Positions 12,501-21,465 of a DNA stretch of 64,000 nucleotides are shown in pieces. Both the position numbers and the translations under genes were made by a program. Origin of the DNA: Emydura subglobosa. Taxonomy: Eukaryota; Chordata; Testudines; Chelidae. Positions within the stretch are counted from its first letter, which is position 1; the number at the start of each line of letters is the position of its first letter. The stretch covers positions 54,370,742 through 54,434,741 of the forward strand of contig ML679966.1 in NCBI GenBank assembly GCA_007922225.1, read 5' to 3'. The notes under the pieces were generated by a model. That model ran no database searches, had not been told where the DNA came from, and saw only the letters and a program-made list of their open reading frames with translations.

Positions 12501-14887
12501 CTCTTTGCCAAATTTCAGAGTCTCTACCCCGTGTTCATCCCCCTCCCAGGCCTTCAATCTGGCTGTAATTTTTTACACTCCCACTGAGGCCATATCCAAC
12601 TTATGTTATTTCTTCCTCCTCAAGATCAGTCCTTTTTCATTCTCAGGGCCAAATCTCTTTCAGGCTCTCACTGTTTCCTATTTCAGCTACTACTATTATT
12701 CTTTCTGGCCTAACAAACATACATACAGCCCTCATTAGTGCATTTAACGCACACCTGCTAAACTCATCTTCCTTACCTGCGAGTTTGATTGGATTACACT
12801 CTCCTTTGAATCCCTCCACTGGCTTCTCATCTGGTCTTGTATCACATTTAAGTTTCTTGTCATTGCCTTCAAAGTTCAATTTACCCCTCTCAACTTATCC
12901 TCATTGGTCAAGCTTTGCATTGCCTCCTGTCTGATCCATTCTCTACCTTGTTCCTAGCTTCTCATTCAGCCACCTCCATGCTCTGTCATGCAGCCTTCTA
13001 TCGATAATACAATCCACTCTCCACCTTTAAGGTCTACACCGACTTAATGTATTGGCAAGCCAAGGTGTGACTCTACAGCACACTAGCTTGCCATGCAGTT
13101 GTGACGTATGTGGACCCTGCTACAGCACACTTGGAACTTTTAGAGCACTGTACCACGGTCCACATAGGCCTTGACTGCACAGCAAGCTAACATGCTGTAA
13201 AGTCATACCCTGGCTTGCCACACACACGAACTTACTACATAGACAAGGCCTAAGTTCCTCTTATGGACTTAGTTCTCCCCTGCTGCCTATAGTCAATCTA
13301 GTTAACCTGTACAAAAATTACTTGTTTTCCCCCTAACCCATGTATACTTGTCTATCTTTAGATTGCTAACTCTTTAGAGATTATCCATCTTCAAATATTT
13401 AAAAAATGCTCAGTACATTGTTTATGGTAGTGCTTGCAATATTTTCTATACAAAATTCTGAAACAAAATGAAAACAATTATGGGGCAGTGCAAATAGATG
13501 AGTATCTATCAACAGAAATGAAGAAATAGTGTACTGAAACATCACAAATTGAAGCTGCTGCAAAATTTCCAGCCCGCTGCATGGAGTATTGTACTAATAA
13601 CCTGAGGGCCTTTGTACAGAATTTATTTTATTTGCCTATAGACAAAGTATCTAATCTTTGATCTATTCCTAATGTAGTCAACATAGTAGTAGACATCCTT
13701 CAGTCTAGAGAGACTAGAAGTATGTGCACCTGAGAGGTAAAAAATTTGTTCAGTTGGTTTTATGGCATGCACAGCTGTGGCTGAAGAGACCCACTCGAGA
13801 GAGAATCTCTGCTGTATTTGTCACATTTAAAGTTGGTGTTTCAATCCTTTGGGCTCTGCCTTCTGCATGCTCTTTTCTCCTCTGCTAAGCTGTCCTGCTT
13901 CCTCTCATAGCTTTGGAGACCTTGATTGAGCTCTTGTTTCTAAAGGCTGAATGTGATCTTCCTGGTTATCCATGTCCATTTCTTTGAGGTCTCACTTGCA
14001 CACATCCTTGAAATGCAATTATGGGCATTCTTTAGGTCTTTTTCCAGATGCCAAGTGGCCGTAGAGGATGTCCTTTGGATGCGCTTATTCATGCGGCACA
14101 CATGCCCAAGCCAGTGGATGAGTCTCTGTTTAAGGAGTGTTTGCATGCTAGATATGCTGGCTCATGTGAGCAGCTCAGTGTTGGCGACTCTGAAAAATTC
14201 GACAAAGCCAATGTATATTCCTAACGTAGTCAGTATATTGGTCTGAATTCCACTTTCTATTACAATTTAGATTGCTTTGCTTTTGCATACTGTTCCAATA
14301 GTTAATTTCTATCAAAGTTCACACATGCATAACAATTACTTTCCCCAAGTTTTTTTACTCTAAATTGACTGTTTTCAATATTTTTAATAGGCTAAGCACG
14401 ATTATGTAATGTGTATCTTACTCTCTGTCTAGCAACTTTGTTTTGATTGAATTATGAGCTCTCAACTCAAATGTATTTCCTATTACTCTGCTGAAGTTAC
14501 ATGATGGTGATCGTTGTGGCCTGATGTAAGGGCTGTTTACTCTGGACTTTGCCTAGCAAATGAGAGGGGATTTATAAAGTAGTGTAACAAGTGTCCTTTT
14601 AATAACCCTTGAACAGGAATTTCAGATTTTTTTCCTTTTCTAGGTTAAATGAAGGAGATGCTTACTATCTACTCAAAGATTTTTCACTTCTTATTAAAGC
14701 ACTCAGGTATGATATACATATGTACTGACAAAACAGTTTTAATGAATACCTTTCTCTCAAGCAATTTTAACAAGCTTTTTTTTTTTTAAACAGTACGTCA
14801 TTAGGTGAACTTTGTGACAATCCAAATGACAATATTGTACTTGCATTTCAACAACTGAGTAAAAGCTACACTGCAAAACTGAAATGA
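376..14887 (+). CDS. DDX60: DDX60 (DExD/H-box helicase 60), last seven coding exons, 3' part of gene
   Basis: Joined exons: 376-517, 4990-5111, 6363-6510, 10046-10188, 11093-11244, 14644-14706, 14794-14887. All have AG/GT borders, and the phases join without a stop over 864 nt (287 residues plus TGA). The peptide matches my memory of the DDX60 C-terminus: GYLDQEGNPMGF, then VTHLHYHEPSNF, LFGRRY, EYQLPLSRI, LNAYAVDFFKHGSL, LNEGDAYYLLKDFSLL. DDX60 is a cytoplasmic, interferon-inducible Ski2-like helicase reported to promote RIG-I-type RNA sensing and viral RNA decay. The catalytic helicase motifs lie upstream of the window; only the region after the helicase core is seen here, so activity cannot be judged. 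Mammals have a paralogue, DDX60L; I assume the single ancestral gene. The reading frame is intact. The next gene on the right is convergent. Confidence 0.93.
1525..2590 (+). repeat. Decayed interspersed repeat with purine-rich internal tract
   Basis: Bases 1525-1745 resemble 49500-49740: both have a CCAAACTTTAA-like start and share CTTTGGAACAGGGACTTGAA. Bases 1750-2310 are G/A-rich with degenerate copies of GGGACTGGGA-like units. Bases 2340-2590 look like the 3' part of the same element. It lies in a DDX60 intron. The open frames here on both strands are by-products of base composition. Confidence 0.5.
2988..3018 (+). repeat. (CT)n(CA)n microsatellite
   Basis: An uninterrupted CT run is followed by a CA run in a DDX60 intron. 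Confidence 0.9.
3880..4440 (+). repeat. MIR/tRNA-type SINE remnant
   Basis: The segment GATGGTCTCATGCTTAAAGC...GCACAGAGTTCCTGTATGATGCTGGGCAAGTCACTTAA is typical of tRNA-derived CORE-SINEs. A second copy at 49845-50030 shares the same blocks and upstream flank. The 3' part is A/T-rich. Confidence 0.6.
4990..5111 (+). CDS. DDX60: DDX60 exon
   Basis: This 122-bp exon lies between ctgaaatag and gtaaag. The split Gly codon is completed, followed by STVFSEDVMEQLVLVLANLF and GRRYLPACAMKF, and it ends in phase 0 at SRQSK. Confidence 0.9.
5138..5154 (+). repeat. (GATT)n microsatellite
   Basis: About four to five GATT units lie just after a DDX60 exon donor. Confidence 0.85.
6363..6510 (+). CDS. DDX60: DDX60 exon
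   Basis: This 148-bp exon follows ttattgcag and ends at gtacgc. It encodes VFLEDLPEEFAAAVREYN, then KLADMEQEYQLPLSRI, and ends in phase 1. Confidence 0.93.
6511..10045 (+). other. DDX60 intron, mostly unassigned sequence
   Basis: No exon is recognised here. A 13-base G run lies at 8627-8639. Short near-repeats of a CCATCTGCTGGCAC unit occur at about 8728-8820. The stretch 7430-8290 may be an old repeat, but I cannot assign it. Confidence 0.5.
10046..10188 (+). CDS. DDX60: DDX60 exon
   Basis: This 143-bp exon follows ttattag and ends at gtaagt. The frame DFTSKECDNSELTSHMMN then SPFTCLSGIVDQDLFDAEN is less conserved than its neighbours but aligns with the equivalent DDX60 segment (CLSG motif). 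It ends in phase 0. Confidence 0.88.
11093..11244 (+). CDS. DDX60: DDX60 exon
   Basis: This 152-bp exon follows tttcttag and ends at gtatgt. It encodes AVLHTIGINVRNAPLCCLEK, then RMPLNAYAVDFFKHGSLF, and ends in phase 2. Confidence 0.92.
11649..12149. repeat. Foldback DNA element, GGCCTGGTCTACACT-type family
   Basis: The left end GAGGCCTAGTATACATTATAG and the right end ...TTTTGTAGTGTAAATATGCCTTG are imperfect inverted complements, as in other copies in this window (13023, 15537, 22701, 31829, 43680). Length is about 500 bp. No coding capacity is seen. It lies in a DDX60 intron. Confidence 0.6.
12180..13022 (+). repeat. L2 LINE remnant, reverse-transcriptase part (left piece)
   Basis: The block ACTATTTTCACCAAGGTCTC followed by TAGTGACCTCCTCTTTGCCA, and later CCACTGGCTTCTCATCTGG, reads as decayed L2 ORF2 in plus orientation. 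It continues at 13258 after an inserted foldback element. Confidence 0.65.
13023..13257. repeat. Foldback element inserted in the L2 remnant
   Basis: The left arm begins AAGGTCTACACC and contains TGGCAAGCCAAGGTGTGACT. The right arm ends GACAAGGCCTAA and contains the approximate complement. Arms are about 100 bases each, so almost the whole element can fold back. Confidence 0.65.
13258..13400 (+). repeat. L2 LINE 3' end (right piece)
   Basis: AGATTGCTAACTCTTTAGAG corresponds to the usual L2 tail AGATTGTAAGCTCTTTGGGG. It continues the piece ending at 13022. Confidence 0.55.
13669..14240 (-). repeat. Non-LTR retrotransposon C-terminal remnant (RWLGHV-type)
   Basis: On the minus strand, 14146-13940 is open and reads LLKQRLIHWLGHVCRMNKRI, matching the conserved C-terminal R-LGHV-RM motif of a vertebrate non-LTR element family. 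The block is flanked by similar 15-base segments (CCTAATGTAGTCAAC at 13669 and CCTAACGTAGTCAGT at 14220). I cannot assign the clade with certainty. Confidence 0.55.
14644..14706 (+). CDS. DDX60: DDX60 exon
   Basis: This 63-bp exon follows ttttctag and ends at gtatga. It encodes LNEGDAYYLLKDFSLLIKAL, a highly recognisable DDX60 C-terminal segment, and ends in phase 2. Confidence 0.93.
14794..14887 (+). CDS. DDX60: DDX60 terminal coding exon
   Basis: This exon follows a T-rich tract and aaacag. It encodes STSLGELCDNPNDNIVLAFQ, then QLSKSYTAKLK, and the stop TGA at 14885-14887. Confidence 0.92.
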
Positions 14888-15025
14888 AGTCCAAGCACCA
14901 CCTACTCTGTAAAGCACGAAAAAATAAGTCTTCTTGCCTTTTTAGATTTAGGAGCTAATTTAATCACTCTTCATTCTCAAACACCACTTGAAATAAAATT
15001 ACGATAAATATATTGGGTTCTAGTC
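14888..15025 (+). terminator. DDX60: DDX60 3' UTR with candidate polyadenylation signal
   Basis: A canonical AATAAA lies at 14992-14997, about 105 bases after the stop, followed by a T-rich stretch from about 15042. The cleavage site is inferred to be near 15010-15025; no transcript evidence is available. Confidence 0.55.
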
Positions 15026-15536
15026 AATAAGGAATTAGCCCCTTTTCTTTTCATTTATTAATTTTAAAGCTCGTACTAGACTTGGGATGTTTAACTTAAA
15101 CAGATTTGTTTAACTTAAGATTGAACTGTCATTATTTTATAATGAAGAATGTAACTAGACAATTGTATCTTAATATTTTTCAAATTAAAATTTGTGTTTT
15201 AACCAGTGAGTTCCCTGAAGTGTCTATAAAAAAAGTCAATTCTCTTCCCCATTGGATGTTTCTATGGACAGCTACTTGTAGCTCACTCTCTTAAGTTATG
15301 AACAGATATCTACAGATTTCATTCAAATCAAAGTACATAAAATAAAGCAAGTTAAATTGCTGCGAGGATGCTCTTTTACAGGATTCAAGTGGGCTGGTCT
15401 TTTATTTATACACACAGACTTCAGATCTTTAGCTGATTTGCCTTTCTTACCTGACCCTGTATGATATCTGCAAGGTATCTTAAGTAGGCGGCCTAAACCT
15501 AATAGTAAATTGTTCACACAGGCTTGTGCTATTAGG

Positions 15537-15862
15537 CCTGGTCTACACTTACCAGCAAATTTGGCAGCAGTCAACAGGAGATACACAAGCTACATAGAGT
15601 AGCCTGCGTATCTTCTGTCGACTTCCTAATTCTGCGTGCAATCTCCACTACACTGCACCAATGGGCAACGCATTCCTGTCAACACAGTGTTAATAAATCC
15701 ACTCCTGGAAAAAGTAAGTCAGTCAATTTCCAGATCGATTGAGCAGGTCTCCAATTCCAGGGGTTAAGGTCAGTATAGCTACATCTCCCAGGGGGTGTGT
15801 ATTTCTTCTCAGCCCTAAGAGAGAGAGCTATGCCAGTGTAAGTCCTGAGTGTACACCCATCC
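15537..15862. repeat. Foldback DNA element, GGCCTGGTCTACACT-type family
   Basis: The left end is GGCCTGGTCTACACTTACC and the right end is ...CTGAGTGTACACCCATCC. It contains a degraded GTCGAC-type internal palindrome. It lies in the space between DDX60 and the TRIM-like gene. Confidence 0.65.
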
Positions 15863-15864
15863 TA

Positions 15865-18045
15865 ACAGAAGTCTGAATGTTACTGCTTCAATCCCATGAG
15901 GGACTTTTCTGAAGAGATACAGTACTGTATGTATTTGAAAATGCAGAATGGACAGCCAACTGGTCCTTTTAGCACAGCGTTCCATGTGAACATTCAAATG
16001 GATGGCTATCACTTGAGCATGCTCTTCTGGTTTAGGGGGGAAATCACGAACGTAGCTTTTGACTGAGATCAGTGAAAAAGCTTCTCCTACATCAGTACAC
16101 AAGCCTATTAGATCCACAGAAAAGTTGTGTAATACTAAACAATAAAGGAAGAAAGCATGGGGGGACATGCAGTATGTTGTCACCAATAAAATCATTCTAC
16201 AGAATGAATGTTCAGGGACTTCTATGAAACTTCTCCATTACAAAAACCTAAATATGCTAGAGTTCTCAGAAAGGATTACTTTCATTTCAGTAGTAGCATC
16301 CAGGCAGAGAGGTAAGCTTATCTGTATCCAAGTAATGGGTTATTCATTTAAGAGAATGAAAGGACGATTAAGACCTTGTGTAGTGGTTTAAGTTAGAGGA
16401 TCTGCCTGCTTAGAGTCCTATCCCGCAATACCAAAATGTCAACTTTAGCTTCCATTAGCCCTACTGCAATGGCAAAAAATAATTTCTAGAATGATCTTCA
16501 CATACAAAAAGTCTTTGGTTTCATTAACTGAGACCCATACATATTGGCCTATATGCAAATTAACTAAATGAGAAATAGCATGCTACTGTTAAAAAGTTAG
16601 AAACTCAGTCAACTACACTCAAGTGATTAATATTAAAGTTACAAGACAAAGACTGAAACAAGTTACTATTGTTTTAAAATATTTTAATATATTAGGTTGT
16701 GGTATACTGAGCATCTGATACTGGTGCTAAGCAACTAAATTCACAATGCTATAAAGATTAGATAGAAAAGAACACTAGAAACCATTTTCTATACACTGTG
16801 TACAAGTTCAGCATAAGAACAATTCTGAATCCCACCTCTTAGCAGCCAGTGTTAAAATTCTATATTGATGAAGACAATGAGAACAGTATTAAATTTGTAT
16901 CAGGTATAGCCCAGATCATATACCCAGATCATGGATGAGCCAAGAATTCTATGCCACAGGAAGGCTACACGTCAAGTGGTACTGAAGACATTACTACAAA
17001 AGTCACTGCTTTGTTGGATCTAATTCAGCTTAAAACGTGGATAAAAAAGAATGATGATACAGAAGATATTAATTAGACATATGTATTGAGAAGAGGTTTT
17101 GGTACAATTTTCTATGGCAAAGAATGTCAAAAGTGATGTTTCTTAATTAGTAACAACTACAGTAACTAACATTCTGCCTTTAATAATGCATTCAATACTT
17201 GCTTCCTATGGAGGTCCGTAAAGATCAATAACTGAACCTGGGGAAATTGATCAGAAGATTAAGATCACAAAAAGAAATGTCATCACTTCAGTCAGTAAAC
17301 TATGTATTCTGACAAGACAGATGTTTAAATATCCTGTTTACAGTCTAAAATTTTATAAGTATAAACATTTCATGCAGAGACACTACCTTCTTGTACCTAG
17401 GAACTATTACAGAAAATAACTTGCCACACTTGATTATAGTCAATATATCACTCAAGGTCAGGAAGAACACCTTTTCAAATCTAGATGTTTGTTTTTATTA
17501 AAAGGCATGCTAAATTCTAGACCTATTTTACCTGGTTGCTCATTTTAGAATATACCCTTTTCAGATAGTAAAAGGTACATTTCACGAATTTCAATTCAAT
17601 TCACTAATCTAATATCTGGAGATGCATATACATACAGCATAGATTTAACAGACCATGATAAATATGTTACTGTAAACTTAAAACAAGAGATTTGTCCAAG
17701 ACCAGTGTTTCTAGAAAATTCATTTCTAACTGTTCTGTATGGATATAGACTTCATTTCCTGTCCTGTGAAGACACACACAATACATAATTAATTTTTTGA
17801 ATGTACGTGTTAGCTCTTCTGAATGTTTCTGCCATAAAATATATTGATCTATACAGTAAACATTTAGGTCTAAAAGTCACGTAGGATGCAGCTATATGAA
17901 GTTTTAGTAGCATGGTTAGTTCTATGATTTGAGGAGCCCTGTACAAAATAAGAGCCTCAGCCAGCTCCCTCCATACATATATGACCCAGTCCATCCATGC
18001 TGTCAGATCTTTAGCTCTATGATCAGCCCTTATCCTGTAGCAAGT
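15865..18045. other. Intergenic sequence between convergent genes, nothing recognised
   Basis: No exon-like frame or clear repeat was recognised. It may include 3' UTR of the minus-strand gene if a distal polyadenylation site is used. Confidence 0.5.
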
Positions 18046-18049
18046 TTCA

Positions 18050-18660
18050 CTCTGCAGCTTTCCATAAACAAGGCCAGCAGATGGGCTGACCAGCACTACA
18101 CTCCATCTCAAAAAAGAAGAGAGGATTAGAGGGGGTTCAGAGGATTACAAGAATGATCCAGGGCAAGGAGGAAAAAAAACACCTCATAAGAGACAGAAAA
18201 GACTGGATTTTATCTTAGAAAGATTAATACAGGACATATGATATTATATATGTATAAAAATAAATGGTATAGAAAAGAATATCAGGAAATTCTATACTCC
18301 CCATCTCAAAACACAATAAGGAGAGATTAAATGAAAGTGAAAGGTGACAAACTGAAACTGATAGAAGGAAATTTTTTCACATAATAATTAGATGATGGAG
18401 CTGTGCCACAAGAAATGGTTGAGGCCAAGAATTTGACAAGATTCAAAGAAGGAATTGGTCATTTATAGGGATATCAAGAATATCCAGAATTATTATAGCT
18501 AATATGATTTTGAAGGGCTGTTAAGCCTCGTAGTTCAGGGCTTAAAACTGTTACACTATATCTGCCTATTATGGGGTTTTTTCTTTTATGCATCTGGCAT
18601 TGGACATAGGATACTGGACTAAATGGACCTCAAGGCCAATCCAGTATGGCAAATCCTATT
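18050..18660 (+). repeat. Old CR1-type LINE 3' end
   Basis: GGAGAGATTAAATGAAAGTG, then GGAAATTTTTTCACATAATA, GAGGCCAAGAATTTGACAAG and finally TGGACTAAATGGACCTCAAG follow the order of the CR1 ORF2 C-terminus and 3' UTR, but at clearly greater divergence than the copies at 25.1 and 29.4 kb. Confidence 0.65.
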
Positions 18661-18890
18661 TTACCATATTTATAAGAGAGTAGTAATATTCTTTTGGAGG
18701 TGGCAGTATAGCGAACGATAATAATCAAATGTAATTGCAGACTGATTTTTAATGTCTAGTATATGTCATTTCACAATCTGAAAATTCACCCAGATTAATC
18801 CTTCCTCAGTAGGAAGTTTAATGCAGCAAAGCCATAGTTACCTTGTTTGCTGTCATACTGACATTTTATGTACGTTTTTCTGTTTTAGAA

Positions 18891-18896
18891 TTTATT
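18891..18896 (-). terminator. Candidate polyadenylation signal of the TRIM-like gene
   Basis: TTTATT on the plus strand is AATAAA on the minus strand, about 690 bases after the stop codon of the minus-strand gene. It is the nearest canonical hexamer I found, with no transcript support. Confidence 0.3.
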
Positions 18897-19581
18897 TTCC
18901 CTCAACATTTCCTTTGCTCTTTAGATAGAAAGCTCTGCCCTTTATGTCAAGATTCACTTTCCCCGACCCACCCAAAATGATAATGAAATACAATCTTAAA
19001 TCAGCAGTAACAAAGTGTAAGCAATATTCCCCACCAATATATAACTAGTAAGAACTAGTTTTGAATATTAATTCAGAGTTTTTTTGTTTTTTTTTTTAAA
19101 GCATGAAAGAAATCTAAATGTTCTCTCTATTACTGGAATAAAATGGCTTACAACTGTTGTATGTTCAATATATGCTGAATAATATGGCACGAATAACACA
19201 GTCAAGATGCAGCCAAAGATCATTCCATATCTCCACTGCTGGAGAGAAAAGAAACTAGAGTTCCAGTTCAACCTTTTAGAAGCATCACATATTCATAAGG
19301 ATACAGAATTTAGGGTTAAACATGATTCCTAACAAAGGAAGACATTTTGGAGGTTGATATTGATTTTTGTCAGTTTGCACCGTAAAAATACTATCCCTAC
19401 TTTCTTCTGAATTCTAGTTGATTGTGATGGTTGTTCCTATTACAGATAGACCCCATTTAAGAGTCATGGTGAAACACAAAGATCTCTGAAAAAAACCCCA
19501 AGATATCACCTCTTTTTAAACTGGTTATGTATTTCAGTAAAAGCATTTACCTAGTTCCAGCATATCTAAACAGATAACTGA

Positions 19582-21465
19582 TTATTTACGTTGAAGTGAA
19601 TTCTCTTCCATTTCATTCTCTATGGTGCATGTACCTGGTTTTTGACTAGTTGATATTTTGTCTTCTGCAACAGAAAAATATTCTGATGCACTGCTAGAGT
19701 CACTAGACTTTGATGCTTGACTTAACTCTTCTATATCAGAGTCTGAATGACTTGGTGTTTCACCTTCTTTATCTACTGCATGTGCTGAGCCTCCTAAAAA
19801 CATACCACCACATGTCACTGGAGTAAGATAAGCTGCATTCTGTAACTGCAGAGTCTCAGGTTCATCTTGCTTCCTAGAAATCTCTTCTAAATCTTGGTGT
19901 GACTTATAGGTTTCAGCAATATTTACACTGTCTTCAACTTTCACATCTATGTGTGGTTTAGTTGATGCAATGCTAGGATGAGTGGAAAATATACTTTCTT
20001 TAGTAGGAAGGACTGTTGAAAATAGAGAGTTGACTACAGCTGGACCACACAAAGAATTATGTTGAGCAAGAGTGTCTTCAGTTTTAGTCTTCATAGATAT
20101 GTCCAAAGAAAAAAAGGAATTGCTATTCTTTGGACTTGTAAGCTCAGACATGGCCACTGTACATACTGGAGGTGTCGATTTTTTTACAACAAAATGTGCT
20201 TTGTCTGCTGAGTCTATTTTCATTTTTTCACTTTCATTTTCATTAGATAAAAACAACATCGAGGAGGAAGAAAGTGAGTTGGAAGTACTTGTGACAGTGC
20301 CTTCAAATGAGATTACAGGTGAAGATTTACATTCCAGAAGACAATTATTTGACACAAAGGACAATATGTTATTACAGGGGAGAGGCTGGGTCTTAGAAAC
20401 ATCTTTCTTCCCAGTGGCACCACTAGACGTACTGCAGACTACAGTAGCAGTAGACTCTGGGTTATTGGCACTCTGCTCCCATGGCACTACTGTAGGAGAT
20501 TTTAGCCAGCTATATTCTACATTTTCACTTACAGAAATGTTCTCTTTTCCTGTTTGAAATATTGTACTTTGTTCAGCTGGCTTCTCAGACAGGCTGGAAA
20601 ATGGTGAAGTCTTCAATGAATTGCTGAGTTTAGATACTGTAAAACAATCTCTCTCCGAATTGCTAAAGGTAAATGAAAAAACTGGCTTTCCACCTTTTGC
20701 TGACCCTAGTTTAGGATTTGTAGAGGCAGCAGAAACTTTAGCCTCAGTTAAAGTTGAAGAGTTAAGCTTATAATTATTTCCAGTTTGATTATCCATTGTA
20801 TCTTGACCATCACACCTTCCCATATAAAACATGGGGAAAACTGATTTATTCTCCTCTTTTTTGAAGGAAAATGTAGCTGCAGCCTTATTTAAATTGGGCA
20901 ATGTTGAGTCCTTACCTGAATTGGGTATAAAAAGTGGAGTGGAAAGGCTCTCTGCAGGAACACCTAAAATGGTTGGATTTGAAACACTAAGAGGTTTTGC
21001 TGCTGATTCTGGTAAACCAGGTGAAGTGCTAGGACATGCTAGCGTTTCTGCAGAAATGGGAATCGGTGATGACTGAGCCATTTTTACTTTGTTTTTAATT
21101 ACCAAACCATTGGAATTTTCTGATGGGGAGGTTAGTTTGCTTACTTCCAGAGATCTTGTTCCATTAAATAACTTCAAGTCACTGTTTAACTCAGAGAAAT
21201 TCCAGTTCACAGGTGGAAAGTTGAATCTGTAACTACTGGAATTGGAAAAACTAGTGTTACTAAAACTTTCTTTTTGTAATTTTTGCGGTTTTCTTCTCTG
21301 CACATCTTTGACTTTGGGAGGGGAGCATGGAAGAGGAGCAGCTGAGAATGTATTCTTTGAAGAGTCAATTATCACAAATGTATGCTTTGTATTTGCACAT
21401 GAATTCTGTGTCTTCAACTGATCTGATAATTTCCGATGAGCCATATAATAATTATAACGTAGCTC
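19582..21465 (-). CDS. TRIM-like gene exon 7: 627-residue tail and stop
   Basis: Acceptor TTTTTAG at 21470-21466; continuous frame of 1884 nt to the stop at 19582-19584. Notable residues (full-protein numbering): FVIIDSS 388-394 is a good SUMO-interacting motif; RRKPQK about 415 is a basic patch; FSFKKEEN about 557 and VFSFTFS about 620 resemble FG-nucleoporin phenylalanine spacing but lack glycine; VKVED 866-870 fits a SUMO-acceptor consensus; about 931-960 is acidic and Ser-rich, with possible CK2-like sites. No folded domain is recognised. Confidence 0.9.
   Translation of the reverse strand, partial: ELRYNYYMAHRKLSDQLKTQNSCANTKHTFVIIDSSKNTFSAAPLPCSPPKVKDVQRRKPQKLQKESFSNTSFSNSSSYRFNFPPVNWNFSELNSDLKLFNGTRSLEVSKLTSPSENSNGLVIKNKVKMAQSSPIPISAETLACPSTSPGLPESAAKPLSVSNPTILGVPAESLSTPLFIPNSGKDSTLPNLNKAAATFSFKKEENKSVFPMFYMGRCDGQDTMDNQTGNNYKLNSSTLTEAKVSAASTNPKLGSAKGGKPVFSFTFSNSERDCFTVSKLSNSLKTSPFSSLSEKPAEQSTIFQTGKENISVSENVEYSWLKSPTVVPWEQSANNPESTATVVCSTSSGATGKKDVSKTQPLPCNNILSFVSNNCLLECKSSPVISFEGTVTSTSNSLSSSSMLFLSNENESEKMKIDSADKAHFVVKKSTPPVCTVAMSELTSPKNSNSFFSLDISMKTKTEDTLAQHNSLCGPAVVNSLFSTVLPTKESIFSTHPSIASTKPHIDVKVEDSVNIAETYKSHQDLEEISRKQDEPETLQLQNAAYLTPVTCGGMFLGGSAHAVDKEGETPSHSDSDIEELSQASKSSDSSSASEYFSVAEDKISTSQKPGTCTIENEMEENSLQRK

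Noticed and set aside
20072..20557. A 161-codon plus-strand frame
   Set aside because: It lies wholly antisense to the tail exon of the TRIM-like gene and has no recognisable domain.
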